From: Carnegiea gigantea
Taxonomy: Eukaryota; Streptophyta; Magnoliopsida; Caryophyllales; Cactaceae
DNA length: 64,000 bases
Assembly (NCBI GenBank): GCA_029747015.1
Contig: JAKOGI010000003.1
Coordinates: 1,954,001 to 2,018,000 of the forward strand
Direction: 5' to 3'
Shown here: in pieces, positions 45,968 to 57,873 of the stretch
How the letters are laid out: every line of letters starts with the position of its first letter
Numbering within the stretch: position 1 is the first letter of the stretch
Translations under genes and position numbers: made by a program
Notes under the pieces: model-generated
The model's input: only the letters and a program-made list of their open reading frames with translations
Told to the model about the DNA's origin: nothing
Database searches by the model: none

Positions 45968-48900
45968 ATGACTTCCGTCATGAAATTCGATATTGAGAAG
46001 TTTGATGGAAAAATTAATTTTAGCATATGACATATTCAAATGATGGCCGTTCTCATCCAACATGGGTTGAAAAAGGCCCTTGGTGGAGAGACGAGCAAGC
46101 CAGATACTATGACCGATGAGCAATGGAATGAGTTGGATGAAAAAGCCCTTTCAGCAATCCAACTTTGCTTGTCCCAGGAGGTTTTGCGAGAGGTCATTAA
46201 AGAAAACACAGCTGCAAGTTCATGGATGAAATTGGAAGGCCTATATATGACGAAAAGCCTTGTAAACAAGCCCTGTCTCAAGGATAGGTTGTACACTCTT
46301 AAAATGGCGGAAGGTACATCCATTAAATCTCATCTTGATGAATTTAATTCCATTCTAATTGATTTGGAAAATTTTAAAGTGGACATTGATGAAGAAGATA
46401 AAGCTGTCTTATTAGTCTGCTCATTGCCTCGCTCATACCATAATTTCAAAGACATTATAGTATACGGTAGTGGTGAGACCTTTTCGATTGATGATGTTAA
46501 GACAAGTCTTTTGGCTAAAGAAAAACATGATTCAGAAACTATTTATGAGGAGCAAGCCGAGGGTCTAATGGCTTGAGGTAAAACTCCAGAAAAGGGTAAT
46601 AGCAATCAATCTAAATTCAGGTCTAAATCCAAAGGTAGAAATAACAAGAAATTCTATCGTTATTGCAGAAAAAACAGGCATGAAATTTCTAAAAGTTTTA
46701 AGTTGAAAAATAAGGAGCAAAAGGGTAACAGCAATATTCAGAAAATTTCAGAAAAATACACCGAAGCTAGTATTATAGATAATGAGTCCCAAATCGATGT
46801 CTTATTAGTTGTTGATGGTGAAACTCGATCTAAGACCGAGTGGATTCTTAATTCTGGTTGTTCCTATCACATGTGTCCTCATAGAGATTGGTTCATCACT
46901 TATGATTCAGTTGATTGTGGTGTTGTCTTAATGGAGAATAATGCACAATGTAAAGCTATTGGAAAAGGAACCATCTGGATTAAGATGCACGATGGCATGA
47001 TTAGAACATTAACTAATGTCAGACATGTTCCTGATTTAAAGAGGAATCTTATCTCTCTTGGTACCCTTAAGTCTCTTGGATGCCAATATACAGTTGAAGG
47101 TGGAGTTCTAAAAATCTCTAAAGGTGCTCTTGTCTTGATGAAAGCTAACAGATCTGGAAGTTTTTATGTGTTGTAAGGATCTACTGTTACAGGTTCAGCA
47201 GCAGTGTCATCATCCGTGTCAGATTCTGATGTCACAAAATTATGGCATATGCGTCTTGGCCATATGAGTGACAAAGGAATGGCTATCTTGAGTCAGAGAG
47301 GTCTCCTATGTGGCCAAGGTACCGGTAAGATGAAATTTTGTGAACATTGTGTTCTTAGTAAACAAAAACAGGTCTGTTTCGATAATGGTATTCACAAAAT
47401 GAAGGGTACTCTTGATTATATTCATTCTAATCTTTGGGGTCCCTCTCGTGTTCCTTCTAAAGGAGGACACCGTTATATGCTAACCATTAGTGATGATTTT
47501 TTTAGAAAAGTCTGGGCTTATTTTTAGAAACAGAAAAATGAAGTGTTTTCCACATTTAAAACGTGAAAAATTTTGATCGAGAACCAGACTGGAAAAAGGA
47601 TCAAGCGGCTCCGCACAGATAATGGTTTGGAATTCTATGAAGGTGATTTCAAATTATTTTGTGAAAATGAAGGAATTGCTCAACACCACACAGTTGTCAG
47701 TACACCACAGCAAAATGGCGTTGCGGAATGGATGAACAGGACAATTATGGAAAGAGTCCGTTGTATGCTCTCAAACTCTGGTTTGCCTAAAGAGTTTTGG
47801 GCAGAAGCCACTTCAACAGCTTGCTATTTAGTGAATCGATCTCCACACACATCACTCCAGTTTAAGACACCGGAGGAAATTTGGTCAGGTAACCCTGCTG
47901 ATTACTCAAATTTAAAAGTTTTTGGTTGCCCTGCATATGCACATGTAAATCAAGGAAAATTGGATCCTAAAGCTAGAAGGTGCATATTTTTGGGTTATGC
48001 ATATGGAGTAAAAGGATATCGTTTATGGTGTTCTAATCTCAAGAAAGTTATAACTAGTAGGGATGTAACTTTTAATGAAAGTGCACTACTTCATCCTGGA
48101 AAAGAAGCTGCCAATTCCTCTTCCTCTCATGCAGGTGATAATTTGGAGAATGTCGACGAGAAGGTAGAGCTCAAATTAGAGATGCTTAATGGTAGCCAAC
48201 AAGATATTTCTTCTTCTTCTTCATCACCACCACTCGAGATGCCCGATTCCACTATGCATGATTCGGATGATGATTACTACTCAATTGCACGAGATAAACC
48301 AAGAAGAGAAATCAAAAGATCGAGAAGATACAGTGAAGCAGATTTGATGGCTTACGCACTTACAGTTGCAGAGGAAACCAATGAAGGCGGAGAGCCTCAA
48401 ACATATTCTGAAGCTGTTTCCTGCCCTAATTCTTCAAAATGGCTTGTTGCCATGCATGAAGAAATTGAATCTCTCCACAAGAATGATACTTGGGAGTTGG
48501 TAAGGCTACCTAAAGGCCAAAGAGCTGTATGTTGCAAATGGGTCTCCAAGAAGAAAGAAGGCAGCCCTGACGTTGAAAATGCAAGATTTAAAGCTCGCTT
48601 AGTTGCAAAAGGCTATACTCAAAAATAGGGTGTAGACTTTAATGAAGTGTTTTTTCCTGTTGTCCACAACACTTCTATTTGTGTGCTTCTTGCATTAGTT
48701 GCCTTACAAGATCTAGAGTTAGAGCAACTTGATGTTAAGACTGCTTTCCTTCATGGAGAGCTTGAAGAACAGATCTACATGCAACAACCAAAAGGTTTTA
48801 TACTTCCAGGAAAGGAGGACTATGTTTGCCGTTTAAAGAAGTTTCTTTATGATCTAAAACAATCTCCCAGGCAATGGTATAAGAGGTTTTACTCTTTTAT

Positions 48901-49924
48901 GATTGGGCATGGTTATTCTCGAAGCCAATATGATAATTGTGTTTATCATAGAAAATTTTCAGATGGCTCATTTGTATACTTACTCTTATACGTTGATGAT
49001 ATGTTAATTGCTGCTCATGACATATCATTAATTAATGAGTTAAAGGCCCAGTTAAATAGTGAACTTGAGATGAAGGATTTGTGTGCCGCAAAGAAGATTC
49101 TTGGCATGGAGATTCATAGGGACCGCCAACCACAAAAATTAATTATGTCTCAAAAGAATTACATCAAGAGAGTACTTCAAAGATTCAATATGGACAATTC
49201 CAAACCTGTGAGTACTCTGCTAGCTCCACACTTCAAATTGTCATCTGATCTTTGTTCACAATCTGAGGAAGAAAGGGAGCAAATGTATGCAATGGTATGC
49301 ACTAGATCTGATCTTTCTCACGATGTTAGTGTCATAAGCAGGTATATGAGTAATCCAGGAAAGGAACACTGGCAAGCGGTTAAGTGGATATTTCGTTATC
49401 TGAAAGGAACTCTGGATATTGGCTTAGCATTTGACAGGAACAAGGTGACACATAGCAACGTGGTTGGCTATATTGATTCTGATTATGCAGGTGACCTCGA
49501 CAAACGAAGGTCTTTATTAGGTTGTATTTTCACCTTGTGTAATTCTGCTATTAGCTGGAAAGCTAGTTTACAATCTATAGTAGCTTTGTCTACTACTGAG
49601 GCATAATATATTTCACTCACTAAAGGAGTGAAAGAAGCAATCTGGCTAAGAGGATTGGTTAGTGATCTTGGTCTCATACAAGATGTCACTATAGTATTTT
49701 GTGACAGTCAAAGTGCTATTTATTTGACTAAAAATCAAATGTATCATGAACGGACCAAGCATATTGATGTGAGATGTCATTTTGTCCGGGATATTGTAGC
49801 GGATGGCAAAGTCGTTGTGAAGAAAACCGATACAACACATAATCCTGTGGACATGTTAACAAAATCAGTTCTAACATCCAAGTCCAAGCATTGCTTGGAC
49901 TTGGTTGGCATTCATTCTTCATAA
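45968..49924 (+). pseudogene. Copia 3 gag-pol, single frame interrupted only by stops
   Basis: From ATG 45968 the whole polyprotein stays in one frame to 49924, broken by seven in-frame stops at about 46028, 46574, 47174, 47525, 47564, 48626 and 49604. Gag starts SVMKFDIEKFDG. The zinc knuckle has lost its first Cys (YRYCRKN). The protease reads NSGCSYHMC where DSGCS is expected, so its catalytic Asp is lost. Integrase has HMRLGH, HSNLWGP (Asp to Asn), RTDNGLEF and GVAEWMNRT. RT has LDVKTAFLHG and YVDDMLIAA. RNase H has YIDSDYAGD and ends near LVGIHSS. The SGCSYHMC and GYAYGVKGYRLW blocks are Tnt1/Tork-like. Confidence 0.9.
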
Positions 49925-49999
49925 GCCATATTTGATGACTATGGAGCATTTCTCAATCCACCCTTTATTCTCAAAGAATTTGAGCCAAGGTAAAGATTT

Positions 50000-50593
50000 T
50001 AAAAGTGGCTCAAATTTCTAACTAGTGTTTACACTATCACATGCTCAAATGGGTAAATTTTCAAAGGCATTTAATATGTCTTGACCACAAGCTCCATTAT
50101 TTTGCTAGCAAAGATTTTGGAGAATCAAAAGTCAATATTTCTGTGCCCAAGCAACAAGTAGGTCAAGACCTTTGGTGCTACCTATGTTTTCCATAGGCCG
50201 GTGGAGGATATTGGCAAATCTATGCCATTAATTCAAGCTCTCATTCTCCTTCTATAAATTGGGATGATCTTGGTAGTAGAAAAAGAGCCGATAAGTGAGA
50301 AACAATATTGTACTTTATACAATATTTGGTGTACCAAAATAGTGGGTCGATTACTTATTCTATTTAAGGGTGTTTTGGGTGTTAGGGGGTGTTAAACATA
50401 TTTTGTATCCCTCTTGTACTCACCCATTTCAACAGTAGATTTTGCTCCTCGTGTCGTCAGTGGTTTTTGCCTCCACATTGGAGGGGTTTTCACATAAATA
50501 TCGTGTGTCTTCTTCATCTTTTTCCAACTTTTTTTTAATATCGAATTACATCCAATTAAATATTTACATTCTAACTACGCTATTTCTGCAACA
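50000..50593 (+). repeat. Copia 3 right LTR (about 594 bp)
   Basis: A repeat of 45330-45926, with TATAAAT at 50253-50259 and end GCAACA at 50588-50593. The right half of foldback element D follows directly. Confidence 0.85.
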
Positions 50594-50800
50594 CAAGCTA
50601 CTTCAACCCACCTCCTTCAAAATTTTATCCTCACTATTTTAACCAATATATATAATATATCAATTTCAACCAACTTCGACCAACTTCAACCAACTTTCAG
50701 AAAAAAATACCTATTTCAACTTATTTCAACCCACTTCAACTTAACTCAACCAATTTCATCCTTTTATTAATTCTAATTTACCAATTAAAAAAATAGGCCC

Positions 50801-51121
50801 TAAAGTAGCAAGTTCAAATAAAAAAACTTTGTCGACGTTTTAGTTAGTGATTAGTTTAAATCGATTGGATGTTCCCTAGCCTACTTAACCCCGGCTTGAA
50901 GATGGACTGAAGAATTTGAGCAGCGTGTCATGTCAAAAGCGCTTTTACTGTTTTACATGGGGACATATGTAGGAAAAGTTGAATAAGGACTAATGTAACT
51001 TTCACCTAGCTGTTCCTTCATTGATTCGCAAACAAGACATTTTATGAGGCCTCCATTGAAGGATAACTCACTGAGGTTGATAGATCCAAAAGGGAGCACA
51101 CATCCTGGACTACGGATCTAT
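50801..51121. other. Intergenic spacer
   Basis: About 320 bases without recognisable gene or repeat termini. Confidence 0.45.
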
Positions 51122-51662
51122 GGGTCTGTTCTTTTCGTGGGTAAATAAGGTGGGTAAAAGGGTGAAGTAGGTTGAAATAGGTTGAGGTGGGTTGAAGTTG
51201 GTATTTTTTTTTGAGGTGGGTTGAAATAGGTTGAAATAGGTTGAAGTGGGTTGATGTTGGTTGAAGTGGGTTGAAGTTGGTATTTTTTATGTGGTGAGTT
51301 GAAGTGGGTTAAAATAATAAGAATGTAACTAATATGTGATAATTTATGAAGTTATCGAAATTTTGTGAAATTTTTGTTTATTCTTTTTTATTTTTTATTT
51401 TTTTATTTTTTTATTTTTATTTTTTTATTTTTTTATTTTATATTTTTAATTTTTAATTTTTAATTTTTAATTTTTAATTTTTAATTTTTAATTTTTTAAT
51501 TTTTTAATTTTTTAATTTTTCATTTTTATTTTGTTATTATGTTATTTTTTATTTTTATTTTTATTTTAATTTTTTATTTTTGTTTTTTATTTTTTATTTT
51601 TATTTATTTTATTTTTTTATTTTTCATTTTTCACTTTTCATTTTTCATTTTTCATTTTTTAT

Positions 51663-51693
<31 letters not shown>

Positions 51694-52565
51694 GTTATTT
51701 TGTTATTTTGTATTTTTTTATTTTTATTTTTATTTTTTATTTTTATTTATTTTATTTTTTCATTTTTCATTTTTCATTTTTCACTTTTCATTTTCATTTT
51801 TTATTTTTTATTTGTTATTTGTTATTTTGTTATTTTTTAATTTTTTATTTTTATTTTTTAGTTTTTATTTTTATTTTTTAATTTTGATTCCTTATTTTTT
51901 TATTTCTTATTTTTTATTTTTTATTTTTTATTTTTTATTTTTTAATTTCGTGGTTCTTATTTTTTATTTTTATTTTTATTTTTTTAATATTTTATTTTGT
52001 AATTTATTATTTTTTTAATTTTTAATTTTAATTTTTAATTTTTATTCAAAAAATAAAAATAAAAATTAAAAACTAAAAAATAAAAAGTAAAAAATAAAAC
52101 AAACAACCTAAAAATTACAAAATAAAAAAATAAATAAAAAATAATAAATGAAAAAATGAAAAATAATAAAAAATAAAAAAAGAAAAATAAAAAAATAAAA
52201 AAATAAAAAGTAAAAAAATAAAAAAATAAAAAAATAAAAAATAAAAAGTAAAAGTAAAAAAATTAAAAAAACAAAAAATAAAAAATAAAAAAGAATGAAC
52301 AAAAATTTCACAAAATTTCGATAACTTCATAAATTATCACACATTAGTTACATTCTCATTATTTTAACCCACTTCAATCCACCATATACAAAATATACCA
52401 ACTTCAACGCACTTCAACCTACATCAACCTATTTTAATCTAGTTCAACCTATTTCAACCCACTTCAAAAAAAATATCAGCTTCAGCCTACCTCAACCTAC
52501 CTCAACCTATTTCAACCGACTTTACCCTTTTCCCCACCTACTGTACTCACGAAAACAACAGACCC
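51122..52565. mobile_element. Large foldback element E with low-complexity palindromic centre
   Basis: The left arm 51122-51395 and right arm 52290-52565 are inverted copies over about 275 bp. The ends are GGGTCTGTTCTTTTCGTG and the complement of CGAAAACAACAGACCC. Both arms share GGTTGAAGTGGG repeats, GATAATTTATGAAGTTATCG and TTTGTGAAATTTTTG. The 0.9-kb centre is T-rich (TTTTTATTTTT-type) up to about 52044, then switches to its complement (AAAAATAAAAA-type). The whole 1.44 kb can therefore fold on itself. Confidence 0.8.
51396..52289. repeat. Low-complexity (TTTTTA)n / (TAAAAA)n centre
   Basis: Nearly pure A/T. T-rich on the plus strand for about 650 bases, then A-rich for about 250 bases, with the switch near 52045. 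Open frames rich in Phe/Ile/Leu here are composition artefacts. Confidence 0.9.
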
Positions 52566-52780
52566 TAAATTCCATATGATACTTTACAAATTATTAAAAT
52601 TATGAAGGGGATGGGTTGAAATTGGTTGAAGTGGGTTGAAGTAGGTTGAGGTAGGTTAAAGTGGGTTGAAGTTGGTATTTTTTTTTTTCAAGTGGGTTGA
52701 AATAGGTTGAAATAGGTTGAAGTAGGTTGAAGTGGATTGAAGTTGGTAAATATGGATTGACCCACGAAAAGAACAGGCCC
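52566..52780. mobile_element. Foldback element F, right part only
   Basis: ATGATACTTTACAAATTATTAAA starts the segment, as in the centre of element C. GGTTGAAGTGGGTTGAAGT fill follows, with the end CGAAAAGAACAGGCCC at 52765-52780. It directly abuts element E, suggesting E inserted into an F-type element and that F's left half was lost. Confidence 0.55.
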
Positions 52781-53577
52781 TATGAGTGTTTGGAAAAGTT
52801 CTGTTTTAAGTATTTTCTTTCACAAATGAAAATGTTTTCACTAAGATTTAAATTTTGAGGGCTTTTGATATGAAAGATTACTTATTTAGGTAAAACTCGC
52901 TGACTAAATCTAGAGTACCTAGTCAAAGCTTCACTTTTGTTTTGCGCTTTGACTAGGTACATCTATTATGGTGTTAGAACTTAGAACTAGGCAAATAATT
53001 AACAATTGCATGTCTAGGAAATTCACTAATACGTTCGACATCGTGATCATATGAATAATTTTTAAACTTAAAAAGTGTGTGGCGCTGCATTCCTATCTCA
53101 TCGCAATATTCATCATTGGGCACTAGAATTTGAATTTAGAATCCCTATGTAATACCTTAAGAGTCAACTCATCGATCGAAGCTTAAAATACTGTTTGATC
53201 AATTTTAATTTACACGAATTATATCGAATCCAACTAGATATATAGATGTTTAGGACTTGGACGGCTCAGGAAGAGCCAGATATGTGTACGTGATGTCCCT
53301 ACGTGGACTCTATATGCACCTAATAATGGCGACTAATTTAGCTCTATGCTTGGCCAATGTCTGCTGTTTAGTTGTTAAATCCATGTACAGCAACATTAAG
53401 CAACCGAGGGATGTTCTGAAGGATCGAGAGAAGTTGGGGAAAACACTTCTCCATATTTGCCATAACATAGTTAGGAAATTATACTTTTTTTTAAACTAAA
53501 AAACATTGGTTAAATACTATTAGACTGCTCTTTTGATAGCTAGTCTGCGTTTTTAAATGTGCTTTTGTATGCATTTA
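52781..53577. other. Intergenic DNA
   Basis: No recognised termini or coding region. The longest frames have no domain motif. Confidence 0.45.
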
Positions 53578-54026
53578 GGATTTGTTCTCTTCGTCGGAAA
53601 ATATACATTGGTAAATGGATGAAGTTGATTGAGATTGGTAGAAGTGAATTGAAGTAGGTTAAAGTAGGTATTTTTTTGTTGAAGTAGGTTGAAGTGGATT
53701 GAAGTTGCTTCAAGTGAATTGAAGTGAGTTCAAGTGGGTTGAAGTTGGCTAAAATTGGTTGAATTTTTTTGTATGATGGGTAGAAGTTGGTTAAAATAGT
53801 AAGAAGTAGGTTAAAGTTGGTTGAAGTAGGTTGAAACAGGTTGAAGTTGGTTGAAGTTGATATTTTTTTTTATTTAAGTTCATGAAGTGTGTTGAAGTAG
53901 GTTGATGTGGGTTGAAGTTGGTTGATTTTGGTGAATTTAGATTTATCAACGAAAAAAACAGAATTGATGTGAGTTGAAGTTGATTGAGATTGATAAATTT
54001 GGATTTACCAATGAAAGAACAGGACC
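53578..54026. mobile_element. Foldback/MITE element G
   Basis: Begins TTTGTTCTCTTCGTCGG and ends CCAATGAAAGAACAGGACC. It is filled with GTTGAAGTGGATTGAAGT repeats. A second end-like sequence, ATCAACGAAAAAAACAG, at about 53947-53963 suggests two overlapping copies. Confidence 0.5.
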
Positions 54027-54263
54027 TTAGCACATTATTGGTATTTTGCTGGTCGGTTCCCTTCAACACTACCTGAAAACTATAGCTAGCTAGAGACATG
54101 AGCGTTGTGTCAAGAACTAATGGATAAGTGCTAAAATCTGTTATAGTATATTTAACTTATCTTATATAGAGAAATATTGCTAAGGAAGAATAATTAGACC
54201 AAAAACATGTGTGTTAAATGCGGTAGTTAATTTATTTTCAACAAATTTATTAAGTGTCACGTA

Positions 54264-54508
54264 GGGCCGGTTTCTTTTGTTGGCAAATAGCGGTTGAAAA
54301 ATGGGTGAAATTGGTTGAGGTGAGTTGAAGTGGATTGAAATTAGTTGAAGTTGATATATTTTTTTACATAATGGGTAGAAGTTGATTAAAATAATGAGTT
54401 GAAATGTATTAAAGTTGGTTAAAGTGGATTGCAGTTGATATTTTTTTATTAAGTCCGTTAAGTGGGTTGAAGTAAGTAAATTGGGATTTAGCAAAGAAAA
54501 GAACAGGG
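54264..54508. mobile_element. Foldback/MITE element H
   Basis: Starts GGGCCGGTTTCTTTTGTTGG and ends AGCAAAGAAAAGAACAGGG. It is 245 bp, with the same GGTTGAAGTGGATTG fill. Confidence 0.55.
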
Positions 54509-57454
54509 ATTGTGAGAATTTTTTAATGTAACATTTTGTGGGTGTCAGTTAGAACAACTAATAAAATCTTTGGGAGTTGTTATTAAAGATTTAGGTTCAA
54601 ATTCCGTTTACATTGACATTCACTCCTTTTTTTTTTTTTTCCCCCTAATGCGACGTTTCCACTTTGAATGGATCTCACATATCACTAACTCTATTTAGAA
54701 ATAGGAACTCTTACAATGAATCTTTATGGTTGGAATGACACATTTTGGGTAATGTTTGGTTCAATATAAATAGCATTATAATGTAAATAAGTTTATAATA
54801 ACATTTTCAGTATCTTATTTAATTGTAAGAGAATATTGTAAATAATAACTATCTTATTTGATTGTAAGATGTACGACTCAAATGAACATCATATATATTT
54901 CCTTTTCATCAATAAATACCAATGCATGTGACATAACTAAAACGTGACAGGCATTTGGAGCAAAGACGCTAGGCCCATGTATATACTCTCAATTCTCAAG
55001 TCTTATCTTGCATTAATATTCGCTCTTTTTCGCATGGTGATTGCCAAATTTGACGATGCAACCTACTTTTTTCTTTGTCCCAACTTTTTGGGTTTTATTG
55101 CTAAACTTGGCTTACAACGACGGCGCACGAGACTATTGGATGCGGTCAGCTGTACGAAATCACGTGGGCCATTTGATTATGGCCCAGTATTTCTCTCGAA
55201 CGGTGTTTGAATCAAATTCAAGGGCAACGTGAAACAATTGCATGATGATTCCGATCGACGGGACTCCATCGATCGTACGCAGTATCCATATTTGCGTCGA
55301 CCGTTGTCTGTGGAGGACCAGGATTCACGAGCTACATACACCGCGACTGCCAAAGAACAAGGGTAATGTGGCTCGTTAGGGCTGTTAATTAAAAATTGTA
55401 CCTAAAAAATAATTTAGTTTATATTGGATGAGATTTGCATCACGAGCTTATTTAGTGAGCTTATTTTAAACTTATTTTGAACTTATTTGATGAACTTATT
55501 TTGAACTGCATATATTTTGAACTTATTAAGAATAAATTTCTAAACTCATTTGTTGAACTTATTTTAAACTAAACTTGCTCTGAACGTATTTATTAAATTT
55601 ATTCTGAACTTAGTTACTGAACTTATTTTGAACTGAACTTATCTGAACTATTCTTCAAAAAATAAGTCGAAGAATAGAACCTAGATGAAAATGAAAAAGA
55701 CAACATTCATGTAAGCTTCTTCTAAGATTTTTATTCATTTAAATTTCTATGTTTTTGGACATCACCTTCTTTCAAAAGTTTTTTTTTTTAAAAATAAATT
55801 TGCAGCCATTAAAAAAGCACTTGTATATCTATATCACCATAATATGACAATGAAGTTGGTCAATTGTTTGAAAACAATTATAATACAAACTACTTTCAAT
55901 CTAGACTCCTTGCAAGGAGATTTGCATGGATGAAGATGGATAAAGCTGCTAAAGAGATTAGTGTTTAATTTGCATCACCTTAATTATGATCACAATAATA
56001 GCAAATCTTGGTCAATTATAGAAAAAAGGGTATTTTTCCTAGAATTTTCGAGGGAAAGGCAAAATCTGAGTGGACTTTCAGGCTGAATTGAATTGACAAA
56101 TTGAAATGTAATAACGAGGAAGATTGAGACAGCAAAACAAGTGGAGAAATACTGACTTTTGCCAGCCTCTGACGTTTTGGTAATTTTAACCACCAACTCA
56201 TGCTCTTCATATCTTCTTGGGAGGCCCCATCCGGGCATCCCACCTAACTATATGGGATCTGTGTGCATCCCCTGTTGACTCCCTTAGTAGCTAAGAAGAT
56301 TTTGATTAAACACAAAATTAATTAGAGGCTTGGATATAAAGCAAGGAATTTGAATATTGGATACAAACATGAAGCACTCACCTACAGCAAGAAAAATGTG
56401 GGAATTGAACAAGGAAATAATATGTGTGTATAATCTTAGTTGATTAAATTGATTGATTATTTAAAAGCTAATTAAGGAATTTACTTAGCTACCTTAAAAA
56501 GTCTTGAGTAGTATATTTGCCATGATTCTTGATACCTGCCATAAAGGAAATACACGTCAAATCAAATTAGGCAAACATTTTTTGTTGATTGAAGAGAATT
56601 TTGAAATTAGGCAAACATCTTTTATTGATTGATGAAATATTGTGAGAAAGCATGGTACAGAGAATAAAATTCTGCATATATTTTAAGAAGGCAAGGAGCA
56701 GAATTATACCAATAAAGATCGTGGAAAAGAGGGCAAGAAAATCCAATCAGAAGCTGTCAACTGGAAGTCAAGGCACTGAAAATCAGCTTCAGGATAATCT
56801 GATCAAAATTTCCTTCATGATGCACGTCCAGAAATGCATATAAATAGATGACCAAATCAAGGAGGAAAAGATCAAGAAAGCAAGTGTGAAAAACAACATT
56901 GAGAACATTCCTTGAGCCATTGTACTGAGTATTATTTGTGATAAAAAGTTGTTGAGTGATTTTGAGGAAAGCATTATTAAGGAGTGAACTTAGGAGTTGG
57001 TGTGAGGTCACAACTCCTCCCATACTTTAATCAAGAGATTGATTTAAAGTATTTTGGGATCTCTAGAGTGAGGTAACTCTTAGAGATTGTGAGAGTTTAT
57101 CTTAATAAAAAAAGAGAGTGTTGAATCCTAGAGTTGAACAACTCTAGGTTGGGACCTAAGCCTGATTGAGGACCAACCTCGTTAAAATATCATTGCGAAT
57201 TGTCTCGATTTAATTTTTGTTTTTGCTTCTGAATTTTAAATTTATATTTTTGCAATCATCCCATTTACCCCACTCTAGGGTGATCTGAGTCTTTATCCCC
57301 TTCTTCTTTCGGTTCTTCTCTCTCTCCTTTTTTTTCCCCTCTGTCGACTTCCCCACCAAAAAATGTTCCATTAATGGAAACGCCTGATAAAGATTGAAAT
57401 GTCGTTGTCTTCTTGGCTCAAAGTTGCTTCTGGCCCCTTCCCCCACAGATATTA
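54509..57454. other. Intergenic DNA
   Basis: AT-rich. It has a short poly(T) run at about 54628-54641 and a tandem-like GAACTTATTT array at 55440-55655. A segment at about 56650-57250 with AACTCTAG/CTCTTAGAGATT phrases could be an old LTR but lacks verifiable ends. A pyrimidine-rich stretch lies near 57297-57350. I see no gene. Confidence 0.4.
55440..55655 (+). repeat. Degenerate GAACTTATTT tandem array
   Basis: About a dozen imperfect copies of TGAACTTATTT(TGAACT) in one orientation across about 215 bases. Confidence 0.6.
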
Positions 57455-57795
57455 GGGGTGTTTGGCAAACAGTTTTTTGAAGAGCTTTTTCGCCAAAAAG
57501 AACTTTTTAAACCAAAATTAGCTATTTGATCAAGTAAAAAAAGCTAATATCGGTGTTTGGTGAAAGAGTTTTTTAAAAAGCTTTTTGGGTCCAAAAAGCT
57601 AATTTGAGAAAGCTAATTCCATGAACTTTTTGGAAGAACTTTTTGAAGAATTAGCTTTTTGTATAACAACTTTATCAGAAATAGCTAATTTTATCAATTA
57701 GTTTTTCAACAAACAACTAATTCAAACAACTAACTCGAGTAGCTAATTCAAACAACTAACAGCTAACAGCTAACAACTATTTGCTAAACAGGGCC
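57455..57795. mobile_element. Small TIR element (341 bp)
   Basis: The left end GGGGTGTTTGGCAAACAGTT and the complement of the right end, GGCCCTGTTTAGCAAATAGTT, are imperfect inverted repeats. Flanks read ATTA on both sides (57451-57454 and 57796-57799). Internal AGCTAATT and AAAAAGCTTTTTGG repeats; no ORF. It resembles the ends at 23467 and 24588. Confidence 0.55.
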
Positions 57796-57873
57796 ATTAT
57801 ATGTTTAAAGTGATATCAAAATTAGCTTGGGCATATCTTTGATCTCTATCTCGGCTTGATTTCAGGTGCCTAT
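57796..57873. other. Short intergenic spacer
   Basis: No feature seen. Confidence 0.4.

Larger units (their letters stand above)
45330..50593 (+). mobile_element. Full-length Ty1/copia element, Tnt1/Tork-like (copia 3)
   Basis: LTRs at 45330-45926 and about 50000-50593, a tRNA-iMet primer site at 45930-45941, and a complete gag-pol order in one reading frame. The left LTR starts TGTAAAAGTGG; the right copy starts TTTAAAAGTGG, so the terminal G is mutated or the true start is a base or two inside. Flanks read CAATA and CAAGC, so no clean target duplication remains. LTR divergence is visibly greater than in copia 2. Confidence 0.88.
45219..50800. mobile_element. Foldback/MITE element D, split by copia 3
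   Basis: The left part 45219-45329 begins with GCTTGTTCTTTTCATTGG and TTCAACCTACTTCAAC-type fill. The right part 50594-50800 has the same fill and ends with AATAGGCCC, the complement of the family start GGGCCTATT. The copia element lies exactly between the two halves. Together the halves are about 320 bp, within the range of other copies. Confidence 0.6.

Noticed and set aside
49999..50593. Copia 3 target duplication CAATA/CAAGC
   Set aside because: Only three of five bases agree, so it is not reported as a TSD feature.
51539..52330. Long Phe/Ile/Leu-rich open frames on both strands that look like membrane proteins
   Set aside because: They are translations of A/T low-complexity sequence in the centre of foldback element E. 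There is no codon or domain signal.
54560..54645. Possible tRNA-derived SINE (GGTTCAAATTCCG resembles a B box, followed by a T run)
   Set aside because: No A box at the right distance and no target duplication, so the evidence is too thin.
56650..57250. Old solo LTR of a fourth LTR family
   Set aside because: The composition and AACTCTAG phrases are suggestive, but no TG…CA ends or duplication could be fixed, so it is left within the intergenic entry.
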